A stretch of 64,000 nucleotides of DNA, taken from the NCBI GenBank assembly GCA_009746045.1, contig RPFO01000065.1, forward strand, positions 1,647,424 through 1,711,423, in the 5' to 3' direction. Shown one piece after another: positions 45,688 through 57,652 of this stretch (its first letter is position 1; each line of letters begins with the position of its first letter). Position numbers and translations under genes: made by a program. The stretch is from Mesostigma viride. Its lineage: Eukaryota > Streptophyta > Mesostigmatophyceae > Mesostigmatales > Mesostigmataceae. Below the pieces are notes generated by a model. It saw only the letters and a list, made by a program, of their open reading frames with translations. It ran no database searches and was not told the origin of the DNA.

Positions 45688-48600
45688 ATGGGGTCAGGAA
45701 GCGGGGCCCCGTTGGGGCCGGGAATGGTCAGACAGATTATTATCAGCTACCTGTATGTTGCGCTATGGATCGTCCTGAGCGCGGCAGTCATCATGTACAA
45801 TAAATGGGTGTTATATTATTTTGGATTCCCTTACCCGTTAGCATTGACGATGTTCCACATGGCGTTCTGCTCGTCATTGGCGTTCATCATCGTGCGGGTG
45901 TTGAAGATAGTCAAGCCGCTTAACATGTCGAGCGAGACGTATATACGACAGGTATACTGCTGTTTCATGTTCTCTCGTGTGTTGCATGTGTCTGCCATCC
46001 GAAGGCCTGTGTGACTAGCAGCCTGTGAATGCATAGCTCCTCCCGTTAATGTGTTAGTACGTGTGTAGTAAGGTAACCGTCTTTGATACGTTGGAAGCAC
46101 TTGGTATCATGCCCACAAATGCAATCTATCCTGTACCATGTCGTCATGTTGATGAATTACAGTTCTTGCCAAGCTTGCAAAGGCGCTTTTTCTAGCACTT
46201 CACGAAGGTAGCCCATATAGTAGGGAAGTAGATGTATGTCATCCTCACTGATCTTGGAAGAAGGCCTCTGGCCACGCTGCTCTTTCCTCGTCCAGTTTCC
46301 TGCTCCCAAGGTATAGCAGTTTATATGTTCACGTGCATTTTCATCCACGCTTAATTGTAGTTTGATGACAAATGCACGGTCGCTGCCAAGCACCCGCGCT
46401 TGCAACCCGGAGTGTAGCGTATGCGATGCGCAGGCAGTACTCCGTGCTTGTTAAAATCATTGTCGCCATGCCAGAAACCAATCTAGGCACTTGGCATCAG
46501 TGGGGTGCTGCTCTCTCAAAGCCCGTTTCATGGCCATTGGCTTCTCCACTCAAACTCATGATCTTCCTACCCTCAGATAACAGAAAACATTTCAGTAGTA
46601 CATAGTGGTGATGGATGCCTTTAATTATAAGTGACGGATGCCTCCCTTGTCGCTTTTACAGTCATGTCCTTCACGCACCTCCCTGCCATGGCCCCTTTAT
46701 CTACCCTTCTGGGTCTGAACTGCCTGCCCTTTTTGACAGTTCCTCCACACCCCTTCCCCAACCGAACCCACCCTCCCACCACCCACCCACCCACCCACCC
46801 ACCCACCCACCCACCCACCCACCCACCCACCCACCCACCCACCCACCCACCCACCCACCCACCCACCCACCCACCCACCCACCCACCCACCCACCCACCC
46901 ACCCACCCACCCACCCACCCACCCACCCACCCACCCACCCACCCACCCACCCACCCACCCACCCACCCACCCCCTCCCCCCCAGGTGGTCCCCATCGGCC
47001 TGCTGTACGCGGCCAGCCTCTGGTTCTCCAACTCGGCCTACCTCTACCTCTCCGTCGCCTTCATCCAGATGCTCAAGGCGCTCATGCCTGTCGCCGTGTA
47101 CTCGTGCGGCATCATGCTCAAGAAGGAGGTGCGGTCACCCGCACGGACGCTTGTCTTACTCATAGTTGTCCTCATAGCAAGCGTACTGTGTAGTGAATAG
47201 CAAGTGTGCGCGGTGGCATTGGGCGGCATCCTGGCCAAGGAGGAACTGCTGCGTGGCAGCAGAGTTGAGCGGCTGGCAAGCAGGGGGGTGGAACAACTAG
47301 TGGCTAACAGGCGTTATCCTGTGGTGGCATGCTGCACGGACAGGGCATGCGGCACGTGCAGCATTGCATGTCATGCCGATGGTCTCTCCCTGTGACTGCG
47401 TTCGTGTGATCGCAGCCATCAGCAATTTGATTATGTGAGAGGGGTGGTGCATAACACGGCGACCGTGGGGGTGCTTCCCTGGTGACTGCGTAGCTAGCTC
47501 TCTGTGGTGGGTGGGGACGCGAGCGGGAGGGGTGGGGCCCTTCACCTACATGACCTGCATGACCTACATGACGGACAGGACCTGCATGACTAACATGACC
47601 TACATGACCTGCATGACCTACATGACCTGCATGACTAACATGACCTGCATGACCTACATGACCTACATTACCTGCATGACTAACATGACCTGCATGACCT
47701 ACATGACCTACATGACCTGCATGACTTGCATGACCGACAGGACCGACAGGACCTACAGGATGGGATGGTCCTGTGTGCACAGGATGCCAAGGGTAGAGCT
47801 TGCACCGCTACAACTGTCGGTTTGACTAGTATCCACCATCCCTCTTGTAGGCGGGGCCGCCGGCCTTGGCGTGCAGCAGGAAGCTGCCTGCTGCTCTGGC
47901 TGGGGGCAGAGGAGTGGCATGTGCACGTGTTCTTTGCACGCAGCATCAGGGCCTAGCATGCGACATGGGTTGATCGTGGTGGGAAGATGGGGGGTGTTAG
48001 TGCAGGGCTCCCCCTGCTTGCACTAGACGCGCCACAGTTGCAGCCGCGCGGGGTGGAGCCGCTGCGGAGCTTGCCCACTGCCTTGCGCCCCACCACCACC
48101 GAGGTCACACCACTACCGCTACCACCACCCGATGCACAGCCATGGTCCATTACGTTGATCCGTGACCGTGATGGTTCGGTGATCTCCGGCCGTGGCCATG
48201 ATGGCGCATGTGGTACCCGGGATCTTCGTGGTCGTGATGGCGGGGCTTTGGGGCGAGATTCTTTCTTTGCCCGAAAAGGGGGCGGGCGTTGCATATGGGC
48301 CACAGGCCCCTATGGGCACCCCCTTGTGATGTGTGGGTCCCATAAACTCTTGTACTCCTCTGTGGTTAACACCGTGCATGCGTCATGGTGCGTGCTGGTT
48401 TCATCTCAGGGCGGCCTGTGTGCCATGACCCGCGTATGGAATAGGGCCGCTGGTCGGTGGGATGTCTTAGCACTTGTGGGCTCTGTACTACCTGCAATCG
48501 TTCCTCACGTGCATCATTCTTACCAATAAACATGCTTCCGCTCTGTGGTCTGGTTCTGCTGGCATGCACTCCGTGGCCTGGGCTGCCCTTCTCCCTCCCA

Positions 48601-51600
48601 TACCCCCCTGCCACCCCCCCACCCAACCCCCACCCCCACCCCCACCCCCACCCCCACCCCCACCCACCCCCACCCACCCACCCACCCCCACCCACCCACC
48701 CACCCACCCACCCACCCACCCACCCACCCACCCACCCACCCACCCACCCACCCACCCACCCACCCACCCACCCACCCACCCACCCACCCACCCACCCACC
48801 CACCCACCCACCCACCCACCCACCCACCCACCCACCCACCCACCCACCCACCCACCCACCCACCAATGTATACTTTGCAAAATGGAACAATGGACTATGC
48901 CACAGGTGTTCCACGGCAAGACGATGCTGAACATGGTCTTCATCACCATCGGCGTCGCCATCGCGTCGTACGGCGAGCTCAACTTTGTGCCCGCTGGCGT
49001 GATGATGCAGCTGGCGGCGGTGGTGACCGAGGCGACGCGGCTGATGCTTGTGCAGATCCTGATCACGGGCAAGGGCATGCAGATGAACCCGATCACGACG
49101 CTCTACTACATCTCGCCCTGCTCCTTTGTCTTCCTCACCGTGCCCTTCTTCTTCATCGAATACCCCCAGCTGCTGGTAAGCGAGCGACGGGTGGCCGCAG
49201 ATACCTTCCACTTTTGTGGTGCCCCACAGGATGGGTGCGTACCAATGTGGTGCGCGGGGCTGGTGCGTGGCAGAGGAAGGGCCATTCTTATAGTATTATA
49301 TCTATACTAGTATTATGTTATCCATCATGATCTTTCTTTGTGTTGCGCAATGGCTCACGCGTGGAGGGTGATGAGCTGATGTCCTTCAAGGGTTTGTGCA
49401 GCAGCATGTGGGTTACAGATGCATGCTTACAGCTGCGGCGTAGGTGATGTTGCTGGTACGTTGCGAATGCCAGGTGCGTTGCTGTTGCATGCTTACAAGT
49501 GCGTGGCAGACGCCAGTTGCGGTACCAACAAACATGTTAGTTCCAACAAATTTGTTGGCGTGGTGCAAACAAAATGGCGCACTTGTGGCACGGCTGTCGA
49601 CCGAGACAGCATTCTCTATCAGTCCACTGCTACCTTTGCTTTTGAGTGTGTCAAAACAAAACACTATTCTTTGCATTCGTACAGTGCCTGATTAATTAAT
49701 TAATTAGGAACATAACTCCGTGGGGAGTATATGTAGCACATAGCCCTGAGAAGGGGGCTATGTCTTTTAATACACTCTTAGCTACTTCCTGCAGGTGGGG
49801 GAATGTAAACTGCCACCTACTCTGGGTGCACAAAGTGCACCTGCCCACCACTGTATTCAGGCACCTAGACTAGTAGGGGCACCGACAGAGGGGGGAAGAT
49901 CATCATGGCTAAACAAGAGCTAGGGCGTGGCTTCTCAACAGAGAGTGACTGTCTGCATAGGCAGAGCGTGGCTAAATTCTTAATGCAACATCCATGGGGG
50001 TCCCATTATAGGCATGGCTTGGCTTAATTCGGAAGGCGTCATCCATGGGGGCCATTATGGGCGCACATGCGCGTAGGCCACATGTTAGGCTAAGCCTGAC
50101 TGATCTACACTACTGGTATATATTCCCTAGACTGGGGTTGCTGGGGTTGCAGGAGGTGCCTGCCAGGGCTTATGGTCAATGTGGATGACCGCCCCCCTCC
50201 AGTATACCGGCTTCCCCCTTGCGCTCTGCCGGAGCTGGAGGTAGGTCGGCCATAGCTCGCGTCGCCGCTGTTGCTGGGCCAGGGTCAAGTCATCGTCCAG
50301 CGTGCCTGATGATGTCTGTGTCTGCTGCTCAGCCATGCTTCGCCCTGGCGCCCTGGCGTTTTGGCGGCATCTGCGCCATCCCCTTATGCCTTTTAATCCC
50401 TTCCTTGTCCTATTGGTGTCCCCTCCCCTTGCCACCCCCTCACCCAAACTCGGCCCCACAGGAGAACCCCTCGTGGCACTTTGACCCCTGGATCTTTGTC
50501 ACCAACGCGCTGGTCGCGTTTGCACTCAACATCGGCGTGTACCTGTTGATCGGCAAGACGAGCGCGTTGACCATGAACGTGGCCGGCGTGGTCAAGGACT
50601 GGATCCTCATCGCGCTCTCCACCTACCTCTTCCAGGCCCCCATCTCGGCGCTCAACCTGTTTGGATATGGCCTCGCCTTCCTCGGCGTGTGCATCTACAA
50701 CGCATTCAAGCTGCAGGTGAGGGGTGGGGTATGCCACGTCCCCTAGCGCAGGCGAACAGTAGAGAGGTGGTTTCATACCATGAACAAGGTGCAGGTGAGG
50801 GGTGGCGTATGCCATGGTGCAAAGTGCAGGTGAGGAGGTGCTTTTGCAGCTGACCATTAGTGTAGGTTAGTGGCATTGGTACAGCATGGTGTAAAGCGCA
50901 GGTGAAAAGTGGTTTCACAGCGCTTTGTATGTAGAGTTCAGGAGGGGGATGGTGTTACAGCATGTCCAAGTTGCAAGGGAAGGGTGCATTCAAGCTGCAG
51001 GTGTGTCATGTGGCTTATGCCTCATGGCCACAGTATTTGGGTGTTGCAGGAAGAGATGGGACCACGTGGGTGTACGCTGCGTCCTTGGACGCAATCTTTA
51101 ATTAAGATGCAACAGCGGCAATGCTGATTCATAGGAGGGGAGGTGGTAGTGCTTTTGCATCTGTGCGGATTGCCAACATGACCATAGCCGCCGCAGGTCA
51201 AGTTTCGTTGAGTATACTACAGTGCGGCAGTGGTCCTTTCTGGCATCTGCAGGGTGCTCAGGCAAGATCGCCTGTCCACCTGCCACCTGGGCTTTGCTCA
51301 GACGCTTTTGTTTCTTTATACTTTTTCCATGGATCATGCAGAGATTGTTTCATTGTACAGGCAGAGAAAGCGCCGTATGTGTGTTGGCAGGGAAGGAGTG
51401 GGAGCAGTGCCCGTCCATTTTCTATGTGCCCACGGAGGCCGATGGGAGCCACCATGGTCCCTGTCTGTGTGCAGTTTGCGTGCCTCACATGTGGTCACAG
51501 TATTTTATGCTCGTGTTGATAAGGGTGACCCTCATGTTCTTACCTTGCGCGCTGTTTTGTGACCGGTCTGCTTTTTCTGTTGCAGGCGATGAAGCAGCAG

Positions 51601-51681
51601 CAATCCGCGAAGAAGGCCGCGGAGACGGACGAAGAAAAGGGCAAGCTGCTAGGCGACGGGCAGGGATCAGGCAAAAACTAA
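45688..51681 (+). CDS. triose-phosphate/nucleotide-sugar translocator family membrane protein, five exons
   Basis: Exons 45688-45951, 46985-47128, 48906-49175, 50462-50716 and 51586-51681 are all phase 0 with GT-AG borders and give 342 residues. The start GCCACCATGG is a near-ideal Kozak context. Features: N-terminal [82 protein letters not shown]-type loop ([19 protein letters not shown]), [14 protein letters not shown] and [19 protein letters not shown]. These match the plant TPT/DUF250 family (the At3g14410-like group), with about ten membrane spans acting as antiporters in Golgi/ER or plastid envelope. The Lys/Glu-rich cytosolic tail lacks a terminal KKxx, and no transit peptide is seen, so an endomembrane location is more likely. 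Substrate cannot be told from sequence. Confidence 0.92.
46770..46976. repeat. (CCCA)n array immediately before translocator exon 2
   Basis: About 200 bp of CCCA repeat ending within 10 bp of the acceptor at 46,984, so the repeat itself forms the polypyrimidine side of the 3' splice site. Confidence 0.95.
47545..47762. repeat. ATGACCTGC/ATGACCTAC minisatellite in translocator intron 2
   Basis: About 24 units of a 9-bp repeat (ATGACCTRC with variants). It is open in all frames only because of the repeat. Confidence 0.9.
48601..48866. repeat. (CCCCCA)n/(CCCA)n array before translocator exon 3
   Basis: About 265 bp of C-rich repeat changing from CCCCCA to CCCA, ending 40 bp before the acceptor at 48,905. 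Confidence 0.95.
49690..50315 (-). mobile_element. 5'-truncated ORF1-type retroelement in translocator intron 4
   Basis: On the minus strand, from about 50,315 to 50,130, the sequence encodes [19 protein letters not shown] then KPVYWRG. This is the C-terminus of the same ORF1 family as at 33.9-34.7 kb (TLDDDLTPAQQQQRRDLWP, KVYWRG). It continues into a ~430-bp 3' region and ends in (TTAA)n at about 49,691, preceded by a stem-loop (CATAGCCC...GGGCTATG). It lies antisense to the host gene, between exons 3 and 4. Confidence 0.7.
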
Positions 51682-52321
51682 AGCAACTTTCTAGGTGGTA
51701 GGCAAGGAATGTCTTTTGTTCTAGTCGTTGTGACAGGAACTTGCACACGAGTATGGGACGGTGATATTATGATATATGTCTCCTTGATACGTAAGGAGTC
51801 CTTGGGAATCTGGCTTATTGGGGCTACGTAATTCTTAGCTAGGCAGTTCGTGCGCCCATGGAGGTTCGTGGGAAGTCGAAGGTGGGCGTACATAGTGACG
51901 CCCCCGCATGCTACGCAACATGAGCTCTTTTTATCTATATGAAGTGCACGGACGTAAAATTAGTGTGCTGCTCCAGGGCTGTGTAAGAGCACCTTGCTCC
52001 TCACTTGGATCCCCGAGGTTCGTGTTGTTTACTATCCAATTGCAATAAACTGCGCATGACCAGCATTATGCTATCTTATACTTATGACTCGTCGCTGCAC
52101 ATGCCAAATATATTTTCATTGAGAACGATAAATTAAGGAGGTGAGATTGGCATGTAACATAAGGAAAACCCAAAAAGAATAAGGACCCTGAAGAAATTAA
52201 TAGTAATCTGACACGGACATCCAAGGATCATGCCAGCTGCACAAGGTACAACCAACTACATCACAAAACTACGACACGCAGCAACGTCGCTGCCGGCCCA
52301 CCATGCAGGCCTGGAAGGGAT
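51682..52321. other. 3' flank of the translocator gene
   Basis: No coding sequence. One AATAAA (about 52,044) could be a poly(A) signal, but it is about 360 bp after the stop and not specific. Confidence 0.4.
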
Positions 52322-52747
52322 CTAGACCGCATGGGTCGCGACAACGTCGGCCCGGGTGCGGCGGAATAACACATCAGCCACGGTGCGAGTGAGGGCGAGT
52401 GACAGGCGCTGCCGCCGATACGAGGACCACGTGCGGGCAGACCACGGGGCGGTCTGACCCTCGAGGTCAAGGCGGTCTTCACGGCGCTGGCAGCACTCGT
52501 GGAAAAACTCCGCCGTCTTGGGGCCCATGGCCCCGAAGTCTTCAAGGACAAAGGGGATGACCCGGTGGGGCCCCACATTGCCGTAGGAGGCAAATTTGTC
52601 ACGCAGCGGCAGCAGCGCCGGCACCCACAGCCGCCCGGAGGATGTGGCGACCGGAGAGCGGCCGAGCCACGGAGACATCGATGAGCAGGTAGTGTCAAAT
52701 ATCAAGGAGACAACCAGACCAGGCCAGAAATCGGGAGGTAGTGTCAA
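52322..52747 (-). pseudogene. RLE-type element 3' fragment (endonuclease C-terminus)
   Basis: The minus-strand frame contains VIPFVLEDFGAMGPKTAEFF, CQRREDRLDLEGQTAPWSAR and YRRQRLSLALTRTVADVLFR. This is a diverged relative of the 31.2-31.5-kb endonuclease end (VVPFVLEEFGAMGPLTSAFF and so on). It is 5'-truncated with no reverse transcriptase left. Confidence 0.75.
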
Positions 52748-52783
52748 ATATCAAGGAGACAACCAGCGCCAGAAATCGGGAGA
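52689..52783. repeat. two direct copies of a ~48-bp unit
   Basis: GTAGTGTCAAATATCAAGGA followed by GACAACCAG and CCAGAAATCGGGAG is present twice in tandem. An inverted, related piece (GTTGTCTCTTTGATATTTAA) lies at about 52,998-53,017. Confidence 0.85.
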
Positions 52784-53180
52784 ATCCGGACCATGGTAGC
52801 TCAAGCCTGCCGTTATCTTGTCCGCGTGTTCGAGTCGTTCAGGATGATGAAGATGAATGGTGATGGAAATGTGTATCCTTGTGCATTGAAATTATGCATG
52901 GCTGGCTTACGTGTAGAGCGACTAGATGACCTAGACGGTGGGGCCGGAAACAAATATTCTGATCGGAAACAAATATATTTAATGAGAAATATTTAATGAG
53001 TTGTCTCTTTGATATTTAATGAGAAAGTTACCGACCAACCAACCAAGGCAAGCGAACAACGCAAGAAAACAGGAGCTACGACCCAGACAGCAGGTAAACC
53101 CCATGCAACAACACGCTCTACAAGAGCCGACAGGACTACAGAAAACTACAGAAGAGACAACCCACTTCACTCACCATGCC

Positions 53181-53287
53181 GAACTCTGACCCAGGTAGAA
53201 GTCACGGGGCCCGTCTATACCGCCCTATATCAAGGAGCGCCCTACATAGACGGGCCCCGTGACTCAGTTCTACCTGGGTCAGAGTTC
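53181..53287. repeat. 107-bp hairpin
   Basis: Arms 53181-53219 and 53245-53287 (GAACTCTGACCCAGGTAGA ... and its complement, including ACGGGGCCCGTCTAT) surround a 25-bp loop. It sits between two endonuclease fragments. Confidence 0.85.
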
Positions 53288-53405
53288 AGGCAGTGGGGCA
53301 TGTCGGTCGAGCAAGAAAATTCGCCCGGGTGCATGCGGCGAAACAGGAGGTCCGCGGTCGCCGTACGGCCCGGGTTAAAGCCCAAGAGAGGCGCTGCCAC
53401 CAATA

Positions 53406-53866
53406 AAATTAATAGAAGAGCCACGTGCGGGCCGACCACGGGGTGGTCTGCAGGCCCTCTACTAGGTCGAGCCGATCCTCGTCATGGAGCTGGCAGCACT
53501 CGTGGAAGAATTTCCCGGTCTTGGGGCCCATGGCGCCGAACTCTTCAGGAACGAAGGGGAGGACCCAGTGGTACCCCACATCGTCATAGGCCGGTGGCCA
53601 ACCGGCTTTGCGCGCTCGACAGTGGCCACTGCACTGCCGGCCGGCGGCGTCCACCGCCGCCTGCATCGACACTGGGGCGTGCCCACGCGGCCGAGAGCGG
53701 CCGGGCCACCGAGACATCGATGAGCAGATGGCAGCTGCTCCCCGCGTAGTCGGTCGATGCGGACGGTGATGTTGGGCCGGTGACTGATCAATGGCCGTGT
53801 GGAGAGTACGGTCGGTACGGAGCACAGCTGCTACTGACGGCACGTAACTGAACAAACGGCGTTAGC
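53406..53866 (-). pseudogene. second RLE-type 3' fragment
   Basis: Minus-strand frames contain YHWVLPFVPEEFGAMGPKTG, KFFHECCQLHDEDRLDL and TTPWSARTW. It is a third, more decayed member of the endonuclease family, with in-frame indels. Confidence 0.7.
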
Positions 53867-53916
53867 TATGCCGTTGTCGAGGTGGTAGTGGGGAACCGGG
53901 TCGTAACAACACTTGA

Positions 53917-53995
53917 GCCCCATTAATTAATTAAACTCGTGCCGGCTCCCGTTGGGGAGTCACGGAGCACCGAAGTGCTCTTAATCCCCTGTAGT
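53917..53995 (-). mobile_element. retroelement 3' terminus (stem-loop plus TTAA tail), inverted
   Basis: TTAATTAATTAA followed by ACTCGTG, CTCCCGTTGGGGAGTCACGG and AGCACCGAAGTGCTCTTAAT is the reverse complement of the terminus at 35,041-35,100. Confidence 0.75.
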
Positions 53996-54261
53996 ATGTG
54001 CACAACATACTAAACATGCCATATATCACCAGCACCATTAAGCAGCGGCGCCCGCCTGCAGCTCATAGTCGGTAGGGCACTTAGCTCGCACCAACCAGGT
54101 AGACACCTCACGTGGCCCCTCCGCCGGCGGGCGGGGCTGCGCCCAGCTCAGCCTGGCCGGCACCTCCTTACGTGGGCCGGGCCCAGCAATGCCGGCTCAG
54201 CGAGGCCGGCTCGCCCCGGGCGGCAAGGCCCGCACCTTCAAAGAACAGCTAGTCGCAGACA

Positions 54262-54345
54262 TGCCTGGGGGGGCTAGGTCTCTCCGTGATCATCACGGAG
54301 AGATTATCACGGATCTCTCCGTGATTATCACGGAGTGATTTCAGG
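54262..54345. repeat. palindromic array of CTCCGTGAT / ATCACGGAG
   Basis: CTCTCCGTGATCATCACGGAGAG is a perfect palindrome. It is followed by ATTATCACGGAT, CTCTCCGTGATTATCACGGAG and a further half site: at least six half-sites in about 75 bp. Confidence 0.9.
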
Positions 54346-54639
54346 AACAAGATGATGGACAAGGCCAAGTGGGCCCAGGTTATAGAGGACAACGAACCCC
54401 CTCCCGTGGGGAAGCGCCCGCGTGTGCCCGGCCGCACACTATACGGGTGGGAGGCACCGACGCCAGACCCGGCGACACTGACACTGATGACGGATGAGGT
54501 CCCCTAGGGTCAGTGGAGCCAGTCAGTGAGAGTAGTCGGTGGTCGGCGGTTGGGCTTAGCCGGCCGGCCGTGAGATCATAGACCGGACTGTGTTGTAGAT
54601 AGATGTTGTAGATAGATTAGACCGGTAGGACTGTTTGCA

Positions 54640-54722
54640 CCCATCCATCCATCCATCCATCGGGGTTAATGCTCCGTGACTCCCCAACGGGAGCACGAGT
54701 CTATTTAATTAATTAATTAATG
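54640..54722 (+). mobile_element. retroelement 3' terminus (stem-loop plus TTAA tail)
   Basis: (CATC)n, then GCTCCGTGACTCCCCAACGG, GAGCACGAGT and (TTAA)n. This is the same module as at 35.05 kb, here with almost no internal element sequence upstream. Confidence 0.75.
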
Positions 54723-54899
54723 TGCACAATGACCTAGGAAGAAAGGGCAGAGACTCCCCTTTCAATCCTCATTTCTCCTTTATGCCTGAGGCAGTTGGCT
54801 GCCCGCTGCCGGCGTGGCGCGACAGTACCTGCCGCCTGGCGCGGCGCGCTAAGTATGGACTAATATTATACTACGGCTACTAGAATTTACTTGCACTAG

Positions 54900-55090
54900 G
54901 TATACATGTTAGATTCGGTATTCGGAATTTAGTGTCTTTATTCGGTATTCGATACGGCCAGGCGTCAACGTCTCGAATATATTCGGATTCGAATACGGAG
55001 CACCCTCGCAGACCGAATATAAATATTCGAATTCGATACGGCATACACATTGAAACCAAATATTCGATACGGAAGTCCAAATACAACCCT
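54900..55090. repeat. degenerate TATTCG(A/G)-rich repeat
   Basis: At least ten irregular units around TATTCGGTATTCGATACGG and ATTCGAATTCGATACGG. Local palindromes (ATTCGAAT) make it resemble a decayed satellite. Confidence 0.75.
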
Positions 55091-56459
55091 TTGCTGAATG
55101 CTGGCCGTCGGCCGGACCCCCGTGGGGATGTTAGTATCATGACCATCATCGACAAGTCCGGTATGTTGCCAGCTGTCAAAATCAATTGCATGCACCGAAG
55201 AGGCGAAGACCGACATTGCGAACGTCCACAACATTTACAATAAGATCTGGCTGACATGCAGAGAGACATTCCAGTCCATCTGGGCATTTATCTGCATTAA
55301 TGGGTCGCGAAATGCAACGTGTGTCCGCCTGTCCGGCGACAGCAACAGTACAGGGAGATGGATCTGAGCGCTTTTGCACAACACAGTTGTGCGCCACGAG
55401 CAGGCCAGGAGACCTGACCTAGCCACCCGCGGCCAGCCTGGTGCCCTGGTCTCAGAGACGCTAATTCAGTGCCATGTGATAACGTCAGGAACGTACAATA
55501 AAGTAAAACGAAGGCAGGCAAACAATGAAGTATTTCATTCACGCAACCAGTTATACAAGATGCTTCACATAGGCCGAATACGGAACGTGCGGTACGTTGT
55601 TGAGTCGTAGCTGGCAAGTGGCAGGTGCCATTAGCCATATTGCTGTCTCATACGAGGACCCTCGTCTCATATTGCATTTTTAAGAAGCTTCCCGGGAAGC
55701 ACACCTTTTGGTTTGCCTAACTTGCTCAGCCGACCCAGCCGAAGCCCGTCATTAGATACATTCCTGTAGAACTAGCCAAATTTATATTCGACGTCGTTGG
55801 AGTTCGAGCAAGGAATGATAATATATAGATTGCCATGATCTAGAACTAGCTATCCATCCAGCAAGGAATATGTGCTACATGATCTCCCCACGGAGTCATG
55901 TTAGAATTTAATTTAATTTAATTTTTTTAATTTAGAACTAGCTGCTGCGTGATCAGCAATCGGGGCCCACTGTGTGGCGGCCAGCGACGAATGAGCGTGG
56001 TAGTCCACGGAATACGTCCCACGGAACGCAGCCCGTGACGCTGGTACATACTGCAGTTGGTCGCGAACTTTCTTGGCCGACTAACGCGACTTTCCACAGA
56101 AGTCTTATAATCAACTGACGTCAAGAACTCAGACTGGTGGGCCAGGCAAATGACTTATGACGAAAAAAATGGCGACGCCGTGCAAGTTGCTTTGCAAGGC
56201 CTCCATGCGGACTTCCGGTTCAGGTGACTGATTACACGCCCACTTAGCCAATTTGTTGACCCAAGCTTATTGTGAGTACTGCTTCAGGTAGCGGAACCGG
56301 CCGGCTACGTAAGCCCTCCTTCCTACATGTCATTCTAGGTATAGTACCAGTGGCGCTATGCCCGGCCCGAGCTAAAAGTTTTGTATTCTTATGGAAGCTA
56401 AATATTTTTGATATTGTGTCACAGTGCCCGCAGATCACACTCTTTACACTGATATTATT
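55091..56459. other. no gene recognised
   Basis: Contains another retroelement-end-like stretch at about 55,868-55,930 (CTACATGATCTCCCCACGGA, then (TTTAA)n). No coding frame is convincing. The first exon and start codon of the acyl-AMP-ligase-like gene should lie upstream of 57,653 and may be in this region. Confidence 0.45.
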
Positions 56460-57140
56460 CCTCATAAGCTTCCCCCCCCCCCCCTTCCCCCCTTTCTGTT
56501 CCCCCCCAGAAATCTCCCCCGATCTTTGTAGATTCTTCCCCACTCTTTTCCCCCACTTAATTTCCCCCTCTCTTCATCCTCTTCCCCCCACAGACACACA
56601 CACAGTCCTATCTGCCCTCTGCCATGCACCCCCGTCTTATACCCCCGGCTTGCACCCCCGTCTCTCCCCCCATCGTCCCTTTTGATTCCCCCCAGATTTT
56701 TATTTCACGGGGGCCTCCTCCGCATTCCCGCCCTGTCTACCCCACCTTTGGGCCTAGTCAGGTTCCTCTACCCATCCCTTTTGGCCTTGTGCATGCTCCC
56801 TGGGAATCGTGGCCCCTTTCCGTCCCCCTCTCTGATTTCCCCCTTTCAGCCCCCCCCCCCCCCCCCCTGCTTCCCCCCCCCCCCATTCCCGCCCCCCCCC
56901 CCGGGATCACAGCTTCCTGTCCTCCTTGGGTTTAATCCCCCCATTCTTTGTCCCTCCCAATCCCCCCCCAGCATTTCCCCCAAGCCACCCCCCCCCCGCT
57001 GCCCCCCCTCCTCTTCCCAACATCCCCCTTTATCTCCCCCCCCCGCCCTTTGCCCCCCCTGCCCCCCTCAGGAGTCGCCCCCACCCCTACCTATATCTTG
57101 CCGCCAACCCCTCCTACCGATTGTGTCCCTCCCTTTATAA
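56460..57140. repeat. long C/T-rich tract upstream of the acyl-AMP-ligase exon
   Basis: About 680 bp is strongly C-rich on the plus strand, with many C5-C15 runs. Open frames here (PPPPP-type) reflect composition. It lies on the acceptor side of the 57,652 splice site. Confidence 0.85.
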
Positions 57141-57471
57141 CTAGGTTTCTCGCCCCCGCTGGGCCCTTAGGTTCGTCCTGGTGAGCGGCCACTGTTAAGT
57201 TGGATCATTCTAGCGATGCTGTGTGCGGTACCGTCCATTTTACTATCCACTGATAGCCACTGCCATTGTTGTAGGGGGGGCAAGAGGGTACCCCACTGCA
57301 TGGATGTCGGATGTTACAACATTTTGGTCACGTCCACTTGGGTTCCGTGGGTGAAGTCCCTGTGATAACACTAGTCGGCGCCTTGCCCTTGTGGATTCAT
57401 TATATTTTAGACATCGTAATTTGTAGTTGAACTTTGTTGCTTACTACACCATCATCCACACACAAGCACAC

Positions 57472-57505
<34 letters not shown>

Positions 57506-57652
57506 GCGTGCTCTCCGGCTGCTTTGATCGCCGTCCTAATTCCCCCCACCTTTTTGTTACCTGTTCCCTCCTTTCCTGCCCTTGCCCCTCGGCCCACCTC
57601 ACCCCAAACTCACAATCATCCCCTTCTTCTTTCTCGCTCTTCCCCCACGCAG

